Shown here: positions 18,006-29,300 of the stretch, one piece after another
Numbering within the stretch: the first letter of the stretch is position 1
Layout of the letters: each line of letters begins with the position of its first letter
NCBI GenBank assembly: GCA_040743155.1
Contig: JBFLJU010000001.1
Span: 930,001-994,000 of the forward strand
DNA length: 64,000 nucleotides
Source of the DNA: Cycloclasticus sp.
Lineage (GTDB): Bacteria > Pseudomonadota > Gammaproteobacteria > Methylococcales > Cycloclasticaceae
Reading direction: 5' to 3'
Position numbers and translations under genes: made by a program
The notes under the pieces: generated by a model
What the model was told of the DNA's origin: nothing
The model's database searches: none
Seen by the model: only the letters and a program-made list of their open reading frames with translations

Positions 18006-19363
18006 TGACGCTCGTTATTTCAATAGTTTCTTTTCTCTTAGTGCTCGGTATTCTTGTCACCGTGCATGAATTTGGCCATTTTTGGGTAGCTAGAAAGTGT
18101 GGTGTCAAAGTTCTACGCTTTTCAATTGGCTTTGGTAAACCGTTATTCAGCTTTCGAAGAAAAGATGACCCAACAGAATATGTCATTGCTGGTATTCCGC
18201 TAGGTGGTTACGTAAAAATGCTAGATGAAAGCGAGGGGACCGTTGAGGAAAACGAGAAGGGTCTGGCGTTTAATAATAAGCCTCTTTTTAGTAAATTTCT
18301 CATCGTTCTAGCAGGCCCAGTTTTTAACCTTGTTTTTGCCTTCTTGATATTTTGGGTCATTCTTACAGTCGGCGAAGAAGGCTTAAAACCTGTTGTCGGA
18401 AAACTCGATACCACTGGGGTTGCAATCCATTCGGGCTTAGAAGTTGGTGATGAAATTGTAGCTGTTAATGACCGCCCAGTAGCCATTTGGAGAGTAGCTG
18501 TTGGCTTGATGGCCAGTGAAATGTTAGACAGTGGGTCTGTCGATCTCACCGTTGCTAGAGCGGGAGGGCAGCGCAAAAATGTACAACTCAGCTTTGATCA
18601 AGAAGATCTGCCTGAACCCAGTGATGTGGTTACACGAATTGGCATTGCACCGCTCCTGCCTACCTTAAAACCCATCGTAGGCGAGGTGATTCGTGGTGAA
18701 CGCGGCGACATAGCAGGCTTGCAGCGAGGGGATTTGATTCTATCGGCTAATAACCAAGTTATTGAGGATTGGCGTGCTTGGGTTGAGTTAACACGTTCAA
18801 GCGCAAACGTTAGCATGTTCATTGTCGTGTTAAGAAATAATCAAAAAATTGAGTTAACGGTAACCCCCAAAGAAATAATAGAAAATGATGTTTCTATTGG
18901 CAGAATTGGCATATCACCGTTAATAGACAAGGACCTATCGAAAAACTTTTATGCAGTATATTCCTTAAGTGGTTTTGCCGCGGTGACAGAGGCGGCAACT
19001 CAAACGGTGAGCTATTCATTGTTGACAGTTAAATTAATTGGAAGAATGCTGATAGGTGAAGCATCTGTTCAAAACTTAAGTGGCCCCATTAGTTTGGCTC
19101 AATATGCGGGCAAAACAGCAAGCATTGGTTTAATACCCTTTTTAAAATTTTTGGCTTTTGTCAGTGTGAGTTTAGGTGTAATGAATCTACTTCCCATTCC
19201 TATGCTTGATGGCGGACATTTATTTTTCTATTTAATCGAAGCGGTCAAAGGCAAACCAGTTTCAGAGAGGGCTCAAGGGCTATTTATGCGGGTTGGAATG
19301 TTTATCCTGTTATGCGTGATGGTGCTAGCTGTTTTTATTGATATCGACCGGATAATTGGCTAA
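18005..19363 (+). CDS. rseP: Site-2 intramembrane zinc protease RseP
   Basis: 452 aa, GTG start. The metalloprotease motif VHEFGHFWVARKCG is in the first membrane segment, two PDZ domains lie at about 115-300, and the second metal-ligand motif is PIPMLDGGHLFFYLIEA. RseP cleaves the anti-sigma factor RseA in the sigma-E envelope stress pathway and clears signal peptides. It precedes bamA, whose product's folding load that pathway monitors. Confidence 0.95.
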   Translation: MTLVISIVSFLLVLGILVTVHEFGHFWVARKCGVKVLRFSIGFGKPLFSFRRKDDPTEYVIAGIPLGGYVKMLDESEGTVEENEKGLAFNNKPLFSKFLIVLAGPVFNLVFAFLIFWVILTVGEEGLKPVVGKLDTTGVAIHSGLEVGDEIVAVNDRPVAIWRVAVGLMASEMLDSGSVDLTVARAGGQRKNVQLSFDQEDLPEPSDVVTRIGIAPLLPTLKPIVGEVIRGERGDIAGLQRGDLILSANNQVIEDWRAWVELTRSSANVSMFIVVLRNNQKIELTVTPKEIIENDVSIGRIGISPLIDKDLSKNFYAVYSLSGFAAVTEAATQTVSYSLLTVKLIGRMLIGEASVQNLSGPISLAQYAGKTASIGLIPFLKFLAFVSVSLGVMNLLPIPMLDGGHLFFYLIEAVKGKPVSERAQGLFMRVGMFILLCVMVLAVFIDIDRIIG

Positions 19364-19446
19364 TTAAAAATACGTATTGAGTCGGTTGGCTGTTTTATCT
19401 ATACTTGCTCGAATTATAAAAAATGAACAAATAAAAAACCACAATT

Positions 19447-21741
19447 GTGATAAAAAAAATCAGAACAATATTCATTAGCGCGTGCTTACTCTTTGTCCTT
19501 TTAGGTTCCAGTGCTTTATTTGCTGCGGAGCCTTTTATTATTAAAGATATTCGAGTTAATGGTTTGCAGCGAATCACAGCAGGTGCCGTGTTCAATGCGT
19601 TAACTGTTAAAGTAGGTGATGGCTTTGATGATGACCTCTCTGGTGATGTTATTCGAGAATTATTTCAAATGGGTTTTTTCAGTGATGTTAGCGTAGAGCA
19701 AAGTGAAGAAACGCTCATTATTAATGTCAAAGAACGCCCAGCGATCACAAGCATTGAACTAGAAGGCAATGAGGACATTGAAACAGATAAGCTGTTAGAA
19801 GCGTTCGGTGATGTTGGTATGACCGTAGGCCGTGTGTTTAATCCATTAGTGCTCGATAAAGTCAAAAATGAGCTGTTACAGCAATACTATAACAATGGTA
19901 AATATTCAGCTGAAGTAGATAGCAAAATAACAACACTAGAACGTAACCGTGTGGCTATTTTGATTAGTGTTGTTGAAGGCTCTGCCGCGAGCATTAAAAA
20001 AATTAATATCGTTGGTAATAAATCATTTTCAGATGAAGAGATACTTAAAGAATTCGAGCTAACAGGGCCTACTTTAATTACTTTTTATACCAACAGCGAC
20101 CAATACTCAAAACAAAAACTGTCGGCGGATCTTGAACGTGTTAATTCATTTTATCAAGATCGTGGCTACATCAACTTCAAAGTAGAGTCGACGCAGGTTT
20201 CAATTAGTCCAGATAAAAACGGTATATTCATTACAATCAACGTGAATGAAGGTAAAGTTCATACCGTTAGTGAAGTTAAATTAGCGGGCGAGTTAATTGT
20301 TAGCCCGGATAAATTGATTCCGTATGTCATTGTGCAACCAAGCGATGTATTTTCAAGAAAAAAAGCAACTCAAACGTCTGAATACATTACGACTGTGTTG
20401 GGCCACGCCGGTTACTCTTTTGCCAATGTCAATATGATTCCAGAAATTGACAAAGAAACCTCGACAGTAAAGGTGACTTTCTTTGTTGATCCTGGGAAGC
20501 GTGTTTATGTTCGCCGTGTGATCATGGAAGGTAACACTAAGACCCGTGACGAAGTGTTGAGAAGAGAAATTAGACAAATGGAAGCAGCGTCTATTTCAAC
20601 GAATGCGGTAGAGCATTCAAAGTCCCGTTTATCTCGCTTAGGACATTTTGATGAAGTTGATGTCGAAACATTACCCGTTTCGGGAACGAGTGACCAAGTA
20701 GACGTTAAATATACTGTTAAAGAAAAGTCTTCAGGCAATATTTTAGCTGGGGCTGGGTTTTCTCAGTCACAAGGGCTTGTGCTAAACGCGAGCATTAGTC
20801 AGAACAACTTTCTTGGAACCGGCAAAAGGATGAGTGCCAGTTTTAATAATAGTGCTGTCAATACCATTTATAGCTTGGGTTACACAAATCCTTATTACAC
20901 CATTGATGGTGTAAGCCGTGGCTATAACATCAGTTATAGAACGACCGATGCTGATGAGGCAAATACCTCAAGCTATACAACAGAATCATTCAATATGGGC
21001 GTAAACTTTGGCTTACCCTTAAATGAAAGCGATAAAGTCGGTTTAGGTATGGATTTGGAATTCACAAGTCTTGATATAGATGAGAATTTGTTTTTTGGTG
21101 AAATAAATAACTTTATTGCTGAAAATGGCAGCTCATACACGAACCTTAAGGCAACGGCTGTATGGGGTACAGATACTAGAAACCGTGCAATTTTCGCAAC
21201 ACGTGGAGGATCTAAAAGATTGTCAGGTGTTATTACCGTGCCAGGGTCTGACCTTGAGTTTTATAAAATCTCATATAATCAAAAACAATACTTCCCTATT
21301 AGTAGCCATACAACACTTTATTTGAATGGTGATTTTGGCTATGGAGATTCGTATGGAGATGCTGAAAGTCTTCCATTTTTTGAAAATTACTACGCTGGCG
21401 GAAAGGGCTCTGTTAGAGGTTTTAATGATAATACATTGGGTCCAAGAGATGTTTTTGACGACCCTATCGGTGGTAGTGTTAAATTAGTGGGTAATGCTGA
21501 GTTCATATTCCCAGTTCCATTTATGCCAGAAAGTAAAACGGTTAGGTTGAGCACATTTGTTGATGCTGGTAATGTTTATGATGATGAGATAGACCTTGGT
21601 GAATTGCGCTACTCGGTTGGACTATCTGCAAAATGGCTATCACCGTTCGGTGCATTATCATTTAGTTTAGCGATGCCGATAAACGATGGTGATGATGATG
21701 AAGTTCAAACATTCCAATTCTCTTTTGGCTCTGGAATTTAA
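19447..21741 (+). CDS. bamA: Outer membrane protein assembly factor BamA
   Basis: 764 aa, GTG start. A signal peptide (about 1-26, ending SALFAAEP) is followed by five POTRA repeats (about 27-420) and a 16-strand Omp85 barrel. The conserved VRGF motif of loop 6 is present (GGKGSVRGFNDNTLGP). The protein ends in a beta-strand rich in aromatic residues (FQFSFGSGI). It inserts beta-barrel proteins into the outer membrane. An 83-bp gap after rseP may hold a separate promoter. Confidence 0.96.
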   Translation: MIKKIRTIFISACLLFVLLGSSALFAAEPFIIKDIRVNGLQRITAGAVFNALTVKVGDGFDDDLSGDVIRELFQMGFFSDVSVEQSEETLIINVKERPAITSIELEGNEDIETDKLLEAFGDVGMTVGRVFNPLVLDKVKNELLQQYYNNGKYSAEVDSKITTLERNRVAILISVVEGSAASIKKINIVGNKSFSDEEILKEFELTGPTLITFYTNSDQYSKQKLSADLERVNSFYQDRGYINFKVESTQVSISPDKNGIFITINVNEGKVHTVSEVKLAGELIVSPDKLIPYVIVQPSDVFSRKKATQTSEYITTVLGHAGYSFANVNMIPEIDKETSTVKVTFFVDPGKRVYVRRVIMEGNTKTRDEVLRREIRQMEAASISTNAVEHSKSRLSRLGHFDEVDVETLPVSGTSDQVDVKYTVKEKSSGNILAGAGFSQSQGLVLNASISQNNFLGTGKRMSASFNNSAVNTIYSLGYTNPYYTIDGVSRGYNISYRTTDADEANTSSYTTESFNMGVNFGLPLNESDKVGLGMDLEFTSLDIDENLFFGEINNFIAENGSSYTNLKATAVWGTDTRNRAIFATRGGSKRLSGVITVPGSDLEFYKISYNQKQYFPISSHTTLYLNGDFGYGDSYGDAESLPFFENYYAGGKGSVRGFNDNTLGPRDVFDDPIGGSVKLVGNAEFIFPVPFMPESKTVRLSTFVDAGNVYDDEIDLGELRYSVGLSAKWLSPFGALSFSLAMPINDGDDDEVQTFQFSFGSGI

Positions 21742-21775
21742 ATACAATATAAACGTAAAATCGTAGGAGATAACA

Positions 21776-22285
21776 TTGAAATTTTTAAACCAAACCCTAA
21801 TAGCTTGCATATTAACGGTTGTATTATTAGGTACCGCACAGGCTGCAGATATTAAAGTAGGTTTTGTAAACGTCGCTAGAATCTTAGAGAAAGCACCGCA
21901 AGCTGAAGAAGCTAAGGTCGCTTTGGAAAAAGAATTTTCTCCAAGAAACAAACGCTTATTAGCGAGTCAAAAAGAAATTAAGAAACTAGACGAAAAGTTA
22001 GCTCGTGACGCGAAACTAATGAGTGAAGCAGAAGCCCGCCGCTTACAACGTGATGTGCTTGAAAAGAAACGTGCACTTAAACGTGACCAAGAAGAGTTTA
22101 GAGAAGACTTCAATTTAAGACGTAACGAGGAATTAGCAAAGTTACAACGATTGGTTTTTGAAGCTATCAAAGGGCTTTCTGAAGCTGAAAAGTACGACTT
22201 AGTTCTTCATGATGGTGTCGTCTATACCAGTAGTGCTGTTGACATAACGAATAAGGTTCAAAGTCGCTTATCGGCTACTAAATAA
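21776..22285 (+). CDS. skp: Periplasmic chaperone Skp (OmpH family)
   Basis: 169 aa. The TTG start follows TAGGAGATAACA. There is a signal peptide to about residue 24 (GTAQAADIKVG), then IKVGFVNVARILEKAPQA and a long charged coiled-coil (about 45-125) forming the Skp tentacles. It carries unfolded outer membrane proteins across the periplasm to BamA, encoded 34 bp upstream. Confidence 0.92.
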   Translation: MKFLNQTLIACILTVVLLGTAQAADIKVGFVNVARILEKAPQAEEAKVALEKEFSPRNKRLLASQKEIKKLDEKLARDAKLMSEAEARRLQRDVLEKKRALKRDQEEFREDFNLRRNEELAKLQRLVFEAIKGLSEAEKYDLVLHDGVVYTSSAVDITNKVQSRLSATK

Positions 22286-22308
22286 AAAATTAAGGGCGCT
22301 ATTGTTTT

Positions 22309-23331
22309 ATGATTTCTTTAAAAGAGTTAGCAATAGCTATTGATGCAGATTTAAAAGGTGACCCAGCACACGAAGTGAGCAGTTGTGCCACGCTCGGATT
22401 AGCTAAATCTAACCAGCTTTCTTTTATATACAATAAAAAATACAACTCCGCTCTGAATGATACCAAAGCAGGAGTTGTTATTTTATCTGAGGAGTTTCTG
22501 GGTGATTACACGGGTAATGCGCTAGTCGTTAAAAACCCTTATTTATCTTATGCCAAAGCAGCAACCTTAATTTATCAAGAACCTATTAAAGCTGGGAATA
22601 TTCATTCTTCTGTTGTTATTGGTAAAGAGGTATCAATAGCGGATGACTGTGTCTTGGCTGCTAATGTTGTTATTGGTGATAACGTAACTATAGGCGATGC
22701 ATGTCATATCGGACCGGGCTGTGTTATTGCAAGCAATGTTGTTATCGGTAAAAACCTTAACTTAGTTGCCAATGTGACATTAAGTGACAGCACCAAAGTT
22801 GGAGACAATGTCACGATACACCCTAGTACGGTTATTGGTTGTGATGGTTTTGGTTATGCACCTTATGGTCATCAACAAGGTTGGTGTAAAATTCCTCAAC
22901 TAGGGCATGTTGTTATCGGGAATGATGTTGAAATTGGTTCCAATACGACAATTGACTGTGGTGCTTTAGATAATACTGTCATTGGTAATGGGGTTAAAAT
23001 CGATAATCAAGTTCAAATTGCGCACAACGTAGAAATTGGTGATCATACGGCTATAGCTGCTTGCACAGGTATAGCGGGTAGTACAAAAATTGGTAAGCAC
23101 TGCACGTTTGCTGGCGGCGTTGGTTTAGTCGGTCATATTTCCATTACCGATGGTGTTCATATCACCGGTATGACAATGGTTACTCACTCGATTAAAACAG
23201 CGGGTGTTTATTCATCGGGCACACCGTTCCAAACAAATAGCGATTGGCTAAAGAACGCAGTTCGCTTTAAGCAGCTTGATAAGTTAGCAAAAAAAATCAA
23301 CAGATTATTAAAATTACAAAAGGAAAATTAA
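22309..23331 (+). CDS. lpxD: UDP-3-O-(3-hydroxyacyl)glucosamine N-acyltransferase
   Basis: 340 aa. A uridine-binding N-terminal domain is followed by left-handed beta-helix hexapeptide repeats (about 100-300, many V-I-G-x-x-V units) and a C-terminal helix. The active-site region QVQIAHNVEIGDHTAIAACTG is visible. It adds the second acyl chain in lipid A synthesis. Its stop codon overlaps the fabZ start by one base. Confidence 0.95.
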   Translation: MISLKELAIAIDADLKGDPAHEVSSCATLGLAKSNQLSFIYNKKYNSALNDTKAGVVILSEEFLGDYTGNALVVKNPYLSYAKAATLIYQEPIKAGNIHSSVVIGKEVSIADDCVLAANVVIGDNVTIGDACHIGPGCVIASNVVIGKNLNLVANVTLSDSTKVGDNVTIHPSTVIGCDGFGYAPYGHQQGWCKIPQLGHVVIGNDVEIGSNTTIDCGALDNTVIGNGVKIDNQVQIAHNVEIGDHTAIAACTGIAGSTKIGKHCTFAGGVGLVGHISITDGVHITGMTMVTHSIKTAGVYSSGTPFQTNSDWLKNAVRFKQLDKLAKKINRLLKLQKEN

Positions 23332-23780
23332 TGTCGCATGATGATGTAAGAAAAGTTATGGAGTTCTTGCCACACCGATACCCTTTTTTAATGATAGATA
23401 AGGTGGTTGAATATGAAGCTGGGGAAAGGTTGCTAGCGGTAAAAAATGTGTCTTACAATGAGCCTCATTTTACGGGGCATTTTCCGCACAACCCTATTAT
23501 GCCCGGTGTGCTAATTATTGAAGCCTTGGCGCAAGCGACAGGGCTTTTGTCTATGAAAACATTGACTGACCGAGGTGAAGATTTCGGCGAGTATTATTTG
23601 GTCCGTATCGATAATGCTAGATTTAAACAATCAGTTGTTCCTGGTGATCAATTGATGCTTGAAGCTATATATAAAAAAAATAGACGGAATATTTGGTCTT
23701 TTTCAACGACTGCGTCAGTCGATGGGAAGGTTGTAGTATCAGCCGATATCATGTGTGCTTCAAAGGAATCGACTAAGTGA
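23331..23780 (+). CDS. fabZ: 3-hydroxyacyl-[acyl-carrier-protein] dehydratase FabZ
   Basis: 149 aa hot-dog fold enzyme. FLPHRYPFLMIDKV, the catalytic His in HFTGHFPHNPIMPGV and the Glu in LIIEALAQATG are intact. It dehydrates 3-hydroxyacyl-ACP. Lying between lpxD and lpxA, it competes for the same substrate pool, the conserved lipid A/fatty acid balance arrangement. Confidence 0.96.
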   Translation: MSHDDVRKVMEFLPHRYPFLMIDKVVEYEAGERLLAVKNVSYNEPHFTGHFPHNPIMPGVLIIEALAQATGLLSMKTLTDRGEDFGEYYLVRIDNARFKQSVVPGDQLMLEAIYKKNRRNIWSFSTTASVDGKVVVSADIMCASKESTK

Positions 23781-24547
23781 TTCATCAAACAGTTATTATT
23801 GCCCCTTCATCACAGGTTGATGAAAATGTTGAGATTGGCCCTTATACGGTCATTGGAGCTAACGTTTCTATCGGTTCAGGAAGTATTATTGGCCCCCACG
23901 TCACAATTAATGGCACGACAACGATTGGCAAGAACAATCGTATTTATCAATTTTCATCGATTGGTGAAGACCCACAAGATAAAAAATATGCTGGTGAAAA
24001 GTCATTTTTAGAAATCGGTGACAACAATGAAATACGTGAATTCACAACGATTCATAGAGGAACGACGCAAGATAAAAATATAACTATTATCGGTAGCAAT
24101 AACCTTTTGATGGCTTATAGCCACGTTGCGCATGACTGCATAATTAAGAATGATGTCATTCTTGCAAATGCGGCTTCACTGGGCGGTCATGTACACATTG
24201 GTAATAATGTTATTTTAGGCGGGTTTTCAATTGTTCATCAGTTTTGCCACTTAGGCGACCATTGCTTCTCAGCGATGGGTAGCGCGATCACTAAAGATGT
24301 TCCTCCATTTGTCATGGTTGGCGGCCGCCCCACTAAACCCCATGGCATTAACTCAGTAGGTCTCGACAGACGAGGCTTCTCTCAAGATGAGATCTTACAA
24401 ATTAAACGTGCTTATAAAGTGCTTTATAAATCAGGGCTAAAATTATCTGAGGCTATAAGCAAGCTAGCTGAAGTCGCTAAAGAACAACCAGAACTAAAAG
24501 CGATGGTTGATTTCCTAGAAAACTCAAGCCGTAGTATTTTGCGATAA
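23777..24547 (+). CDS. lpxA: UDP-N-acetylglucosamine acyltransferase
   Basis: 256 aa, GTG start overlapping the fabZ stop by 4 bp. Hexapeptide beta-helix repeats cover about 1-185. The catalytic His region NNLLMAYSHVAHDC and the substrate-binding stretch ILGGFSIVHQFCHLGDH are intact, followed by a C-terminal helical domain. It performs the first acylation of lipid A. Confidence 0.96.
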   Translation: MIHQTVIIAPSSQVDENVEIGPYTVIGANVSIGSGSIIGPHVTINGTTTIGKNNRIYQFSSIGEDPQDKKYAGEKSFLEIGDNNEIREFTTIHRGTTQDKNITIIGSNNLLMAYSHVAHDCIIKNDVILANAASLGGHVHIGNNVILGGFSIVHQFCHLGDHCFSAMGSAITKDVPPFVMVGGRPTKPHGINSVGLDRRGFSQDEILQIKRAYKVLYKSGLKLSEAISKLAEVAKEQPELKAMVDFLENSSRSILR

Positions 24548-24614
24548 ACCGCGTTACAAACGTTTTAGTGCGTTTGTGTGAGTCGTTACACCCATATCCG
24601 ATAGTATTTAAATT

Positions 24615-25790
24615 ATGCCTACTGTAAGTGAGAAGCCGTTGAAAATTATGATGGTTGCTGGTGAGCATTCTGGCGACATACTCGGTGCCGGTTTAATTAA
24701 ACGCCTAAAAGATTATTACCCGAATGCGGTATTTCTAGGCATTGGCGGTCAACGTATGCTCGCGGAAGGCTTTCAATCTTACTACCCGATGTCAAAATTA
24801 TCTGTTTTTGGCTTGTTTGAAGTGATTAAACATTTGCCTGAACTCTTGGGTATAAGGAAAAAACTACGTAAAACAATTTTGCAGGAACAACCAGATGTGT
24901 TTATTGGTATTGATGCACCAGACTTTAATTTAAAGCTTGAACGTGATCTGTATCAACATGGTATTAAAACAGTTCACTATGTCAGTCCAACTGTCTGGGC
25001 TTGGAGGCCTAAAAGAATCAAGAAATTAATTGGTTCGTTGAACGCCTTGTTGTGTATCTTTCCATTTGAAGAAGATTATTTTGAAAAGACCGCTGTTCCG
25101 GCATATTTTATCGGGCACCCGTTAGCGGATGAGTACGCAGAACAATTAGAAATATTGCCCGCCAGAAAAGAATTGGACGTTGACAGTGGATGCGTGGTTT
25201 TAACTATTATGCCGGGTAGCCGTGTTGGCGAGCTTGAACGGCATAGTCTGATATTTCTCGAAGCAGCAAAGAGATGCTCAGATACTATTGTTGGGTTGAA
25301 AATCTTAGTGCCATTGCCAGACCAAGTAGCTGTAAATTTATTCAAAAATATTTATGAGCAGTCTGGTTTACAGCTGGATTTGCAGATTCAAGTTGACGCA
25401 ACTAAACAGATGATAGCCGCTTCTAATTTAGTGTTAGTGGCGTCTGGAACGGCGACACTTGAAGTCATGCTATTAGAAAAACCGATGGTAGTCGCATATA
25501 AACCATCTGCATTAACATCCTGGGTGTTTAAGAAATTCAATTTACTCAAAGCTCCTTTTATCTCAATGCCAAACTTAATTGCAGGTAAGCTCTTAGTGAA
25601 AGAATTTCTTCATGAAGAGGTAACAGCAGAATTGTTAGCAGAAGAGTTATTACGGATTTATCAGGGTAAAGACGTCGCACAATTAATGGTCAATGATTTT
25701 AATAAAATGAAGGAAAAGTTGACTTGCGATGCTGATGCGCAAGCCGCCAATATTGTTTCACGCGTTATCAGTGGTGAGATTTCATCTTGA
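24615..25790 (+). CDS. lpxB: Lipid-A-disaccharide synthase
   Basis: 391 aa GT-B glycosyltransferase (family 19). Motifs: MMVAGEHSGDILGAGLI, GIGGQRMLAEGF, IDAPDFNL, YVSPTVWAWRPKRI, LTIMPGSRVGELERH and LVASGTATLEVML. It joins UDP-diacylglucosamine and lipid X. A 67-bp gap separates it from lpxA; the rnhB TTG start overlaps its stop by 4 bp. Confidence 0.95.
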   Translation: MPTVSEKPLKIMMVAGEHSGDILGAGLIKRLKDYYPNAVFLGIGGQRMLAEGFQSYYPMSKLSVFGLFEVIKHLPELLGIRKKLRKTILQEQPDVFIGIDAPDFNLKLERDLYQHGIKTVHYVSPTVWAWRPKRIKKLIGSLNALLCIFPFEEDYFEKTAVPAYFIGHPLADEYAEQLEILPARKELDVDSGCVVLTIMPGSRVGELERHSLIFLEAAKRCSDTIVGLKILVPLPDQVAVNLFKNIYEQSGLQLDLQIQVDATKQMIAASNLVLVASGTATLEVMLLEKPMVVAYKPSALTSWVFKKFNLLKAPFISMPNLIAGKLLVKEFLHEEVTAELLAEELLRIYQGKDVAQLMVNDFNKMKEKLTCDADAQAANIVSRVISGEISS

Positions 25791-26353
25791 GTAAAATAGT
25801 TGTTGGATTGGATGAGGTTGGGCGTGGTTGTATTGCAGGCCCCGTGGTCGCTGCTGCAGTAATATTGGACAATAGTCGCCCGATTAGGGGCTTAATGGAC
25901 TCCAAAAAACTAACGAAAAAAAGGCGGGATGAACTCGCCATAAAAATTTTCGAAGGCGCTAAAGACTGGTCAATAGGTCGTGCAGAAGTATCCGAAATTG
26001 ATGATATAAATATTCTGCAGGCGAGTTTATTGGCGATGAAACGCGCGTTTGATGGGCTCGACGTAGCGGCTGATTTTGCCCAAGTAGACGGCACATTTTA
26101 CCCTGACATTAATTTACCTGGTGAGTGTATAAAAGGAGGGGATAATCTAATTGCCGAGATTTCTGCCGCGTCTATTATCGCTAAGGTTTATCGAGATGCG
26201 CATATGGCAGTTCTGGACGTTCTTAATCCAGGTTATGGCTTGATTAAGCACATGGGGTATCCGACTCCGGCACATAAAGAACAACTTGCAGATAAAGGTG
26301 TTCGACCCATTTATCGCCGCTCGTTTTCTCCAGTTAGGCGTTTATTACCATGA
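25787..26353 (+). CDS. rnhB: Ribonuclease HII
   Basis: 188 aa. VGLDEVGRGCIAGPVVAAAV contains the catalytic Asp-Glu pair, AQVDGTF the third Asp and AEISAASIIAKVYRD the remaining acidic region. It nicks RNA in RNA-DNA hybrids and at single ribonucleotides. A TTG start is inferred from the coupling with lpxB; it overlaps dnaE by 4 bp. Confidence 0.95.
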   Translation: MSKIVVGLDEVGRGCIAGPVVAAAVILDNSRPIRGLMDSKKLTKKRRDELAIKIFEGAKDWSIGRAEVSEIDDINILQASLLAMKRAFDGLDVAADFAQVDGTFYPDINLPGECIKGGDNLIAEISAASIIAKVYRDAHMAVLDVLNPGYGLIKHMGYPTPAHKEQLADKGVRPIYRRSFSPVRRLLP

Positions 26354-29300
26354 GTGAAGCAGTGCAGTTTATCCACCTACGTAACCACACTGAGTATTCG
26401 TTAGTCGATGGCATTATGCGTGTTAAGCCACTCATTAAACGCGCTACTGAGCTTTCAATGCCGGCTATCGCTGTTACTGATCAATCCAATTTATTTGCAG
26501 CCGTTAAATTTTATCGTGCGGCCATCAGTTCAGGTGTTAAACCGATCATCGGTGCCGATGTGTTGATTAGGGATACTGCGAGTCAAAAGAAGCCCTATAT
26601 CGTCACGTTGCTAGCACTAAATAAGCAAGGCTATTTGGGCTTGTGTGAATTAATTTCAGAGAGTTATCTTAGTGGGCAAGATAAGGGGGTTCCCTACCTA
26701 ACGAGCCAAAAAGTTCAGGATAAAAATGAAGGGCTGATTGCATTATCGGGTTGTTTAGATGGGCTTTTTTCCACCCAGCTTGAGTCAAACGATATGGAGT
26801 CGGTTGACAAGAGTGTTAGTGCTTGGATGCGGGCGTTTGCTGATCGTTTTTATGTCGAACTTCAACGGCTTGGGCGAGTAGGTGAAGAACGTTTAAACAC
26901 TCAATTACTTGAATTAGCTACTCGGCATCAAGCACCTATTGTCGCAACCAATGGTTCATGTTTTTTAAAACAAGAAGAATTTGACGCACATGAAGCGCGT
27001 GTTTGTATCAATCAAGGACGTGTTCTATCGGATACGCGGCGAGTTAAGACGCATACTGAACAACAGTATTTGAAGAGTCAGGAAGAAATGCTAGAGCTGT
27101 TTTCTGATTTGCCCGAAGCCATCGAAAATACTGTTGAAATAGCAAAACGATGCAATGTGGAACTGGTTTTAGGAAAGAGTTTCTTACCTAATTTTCCCAT
27201 TACCGAAGGCATGACAATCGATGAGTATTTTGCTGATTTGTCGCAAAAAGGTTTGGATAAGCGGATAGAAGAAACGTCTCATCGGATAAGCTTTGATGAC
27301 CAAAAACGTGCCGAATATCAAGCAAGGCTGAAGCGTGAGCTGGATGTGATTTGCCAAATGGGTTTTCCGGGCTACTTTCTAATTGTTGCCGATTTTATCC
27401 AATGGGCAAAAGACAATGGCGTTCCCGTTGGCCCTGGTCGTGGTTCGGGTGCGGGGTCAATTGTCGCTTATGCGTTAAGAATTACCGATTTAGACCCGTT
27501 AGAGTTTGACCTGTTATTTGAACGTTTTCTTAACCCAGAACGTGTGTCGATGCCTGATTTTGATGTCGATTTTTGTATGGATGGTCGAGATAGGGTCATA
27601 GATTATGTTGGCGAAAAATATGGCCGAGATAAAGTATCACAAATTATTACCTATGGCAGTATGGCGGCGAAGGCGGTTATTCGTGATGTAGGGCGTGTGT
27701 TGGGTCACCCGTATGGTTTTGTTGATAGGTTGGCCAAGGCTATTCCATTTGAAATTGGTATGACATTGAGTAAGGCGCTTGATGAGAGCCCCGATCTATT
27801 GGCTGCCTACCAAGAAGAGGACGAGGTTAGGGAGTTAATTGACTTAGCTTTAATGCTAGAAGGTATTGCTAGAAACGCCGGTAAGCACGCCGGTGGTGTG
27901 GTGATATCGCCTAGTAAACTCACTGACTTTTCAGCACTCTATTGTGAAGAAGGTGGGGCAAACCTTGTAACGCAATTTGATAAAGACGATATTGAAGCAG
28001 TTGGTCTGGTTAAGTTCGATTTTTTAGGTCTTAGAACGTTAACCATTATAGATTGGGCGCTACAAAATATTAATAAAAGGCTAGAAGCGAAGGGTGAGCA
28101 GGCGGTCAATATCGACCTGTTACCGCGTGATGATGAGAAGACCTACGAACTGTTAAAGAACTATGCAACGACGGCGGTTTTCCAACTTGAATCTAGAGGG
28201 ATGAAGGACTTGATTCGTCGTTTAAGACCCGATTCATTTGAAGATATCATTGCCTTAGTTGCACTGTTTAGACCGGGCCCACTGCAATCGGGCATGGTGG
28301 ATGATTACATTAACGTAAAACATGGTCGGAAAAAAGCAGAGTACGCGCATCCCACACTAATCCCCATATTAGAACCTACCAACGGCGTTATTTTATACCA
28401 AGAACAAGTGATGCAAATCGCACAAGACCTTGCTGGTTATAGCCTTGGTACCGCCGACTTATTGCGCCGAGCAATGGGTAAGAAAAAGCCAGAAGAAATG
28501 GCGAAGCAACGAGAAATGTTTACCACGGGTGCGATTGCAAACAAGGTCGAAGAAAGTGTTGCGACATATATCTTTGATTTAATGGAAAAGTTTGCCGGTT
28601 ATGGCTTTAATAAATCGCATTCGGCTGCGTACGCCCTAATTGCCTATCAAACGGCGTGGTTAAAAGCCCATTACCCTTCCGAATTTATGGCGGCTGTTTT
28701 ATCTTCGGATATGGATAACACCGATAAAGTCGTTCTGTTTATTGATGAGTGTCGAGATATGGGGTTGGAGATTCTTCCGCCAGATGTTAATCAATCGGCT
28801 TATCGTTTTACAACAAATGATGAAGGTCAAATTATTTATGGCTTAGGTGCTATTAAAGGGGTTGGCGAGGCGGCCATTGAATCTATTATCGAGCAACGGG
28901 ATTCGGCTGGGGAGTACTCAAGCCATGAGGACCTTGCTAGGCGTATCGATTTAAGAAAAGCTAATCGGCGTGTTCAAGAAGCACTAATCAAGTCAGGCGC
29001 TGCTGATTGTTTTGATGCTAATCGTGCAAAGTTAATGCATGAATTGCCGAATGTTTTGAAAGTCGCAGAGCAACACGATAAGAGCGTTATAGCAGGTCAA
29101 GACGACCTGTTTGGTTTGAGTTTGGTTGAAGCCTCTCAGCAACATAATGAAATAACGATTGAGCCATGGACAGAGCATCAACGTCTAAAAGAAGAAAAAT
29201 TGATTCTGGGGCTGTACTTAACAGGTCACCCTTTTGACTCAGTTCGTGAAGAAATGCTATCGATTGTATCTGGCAAGTTATCAATACTGCACGATATGGA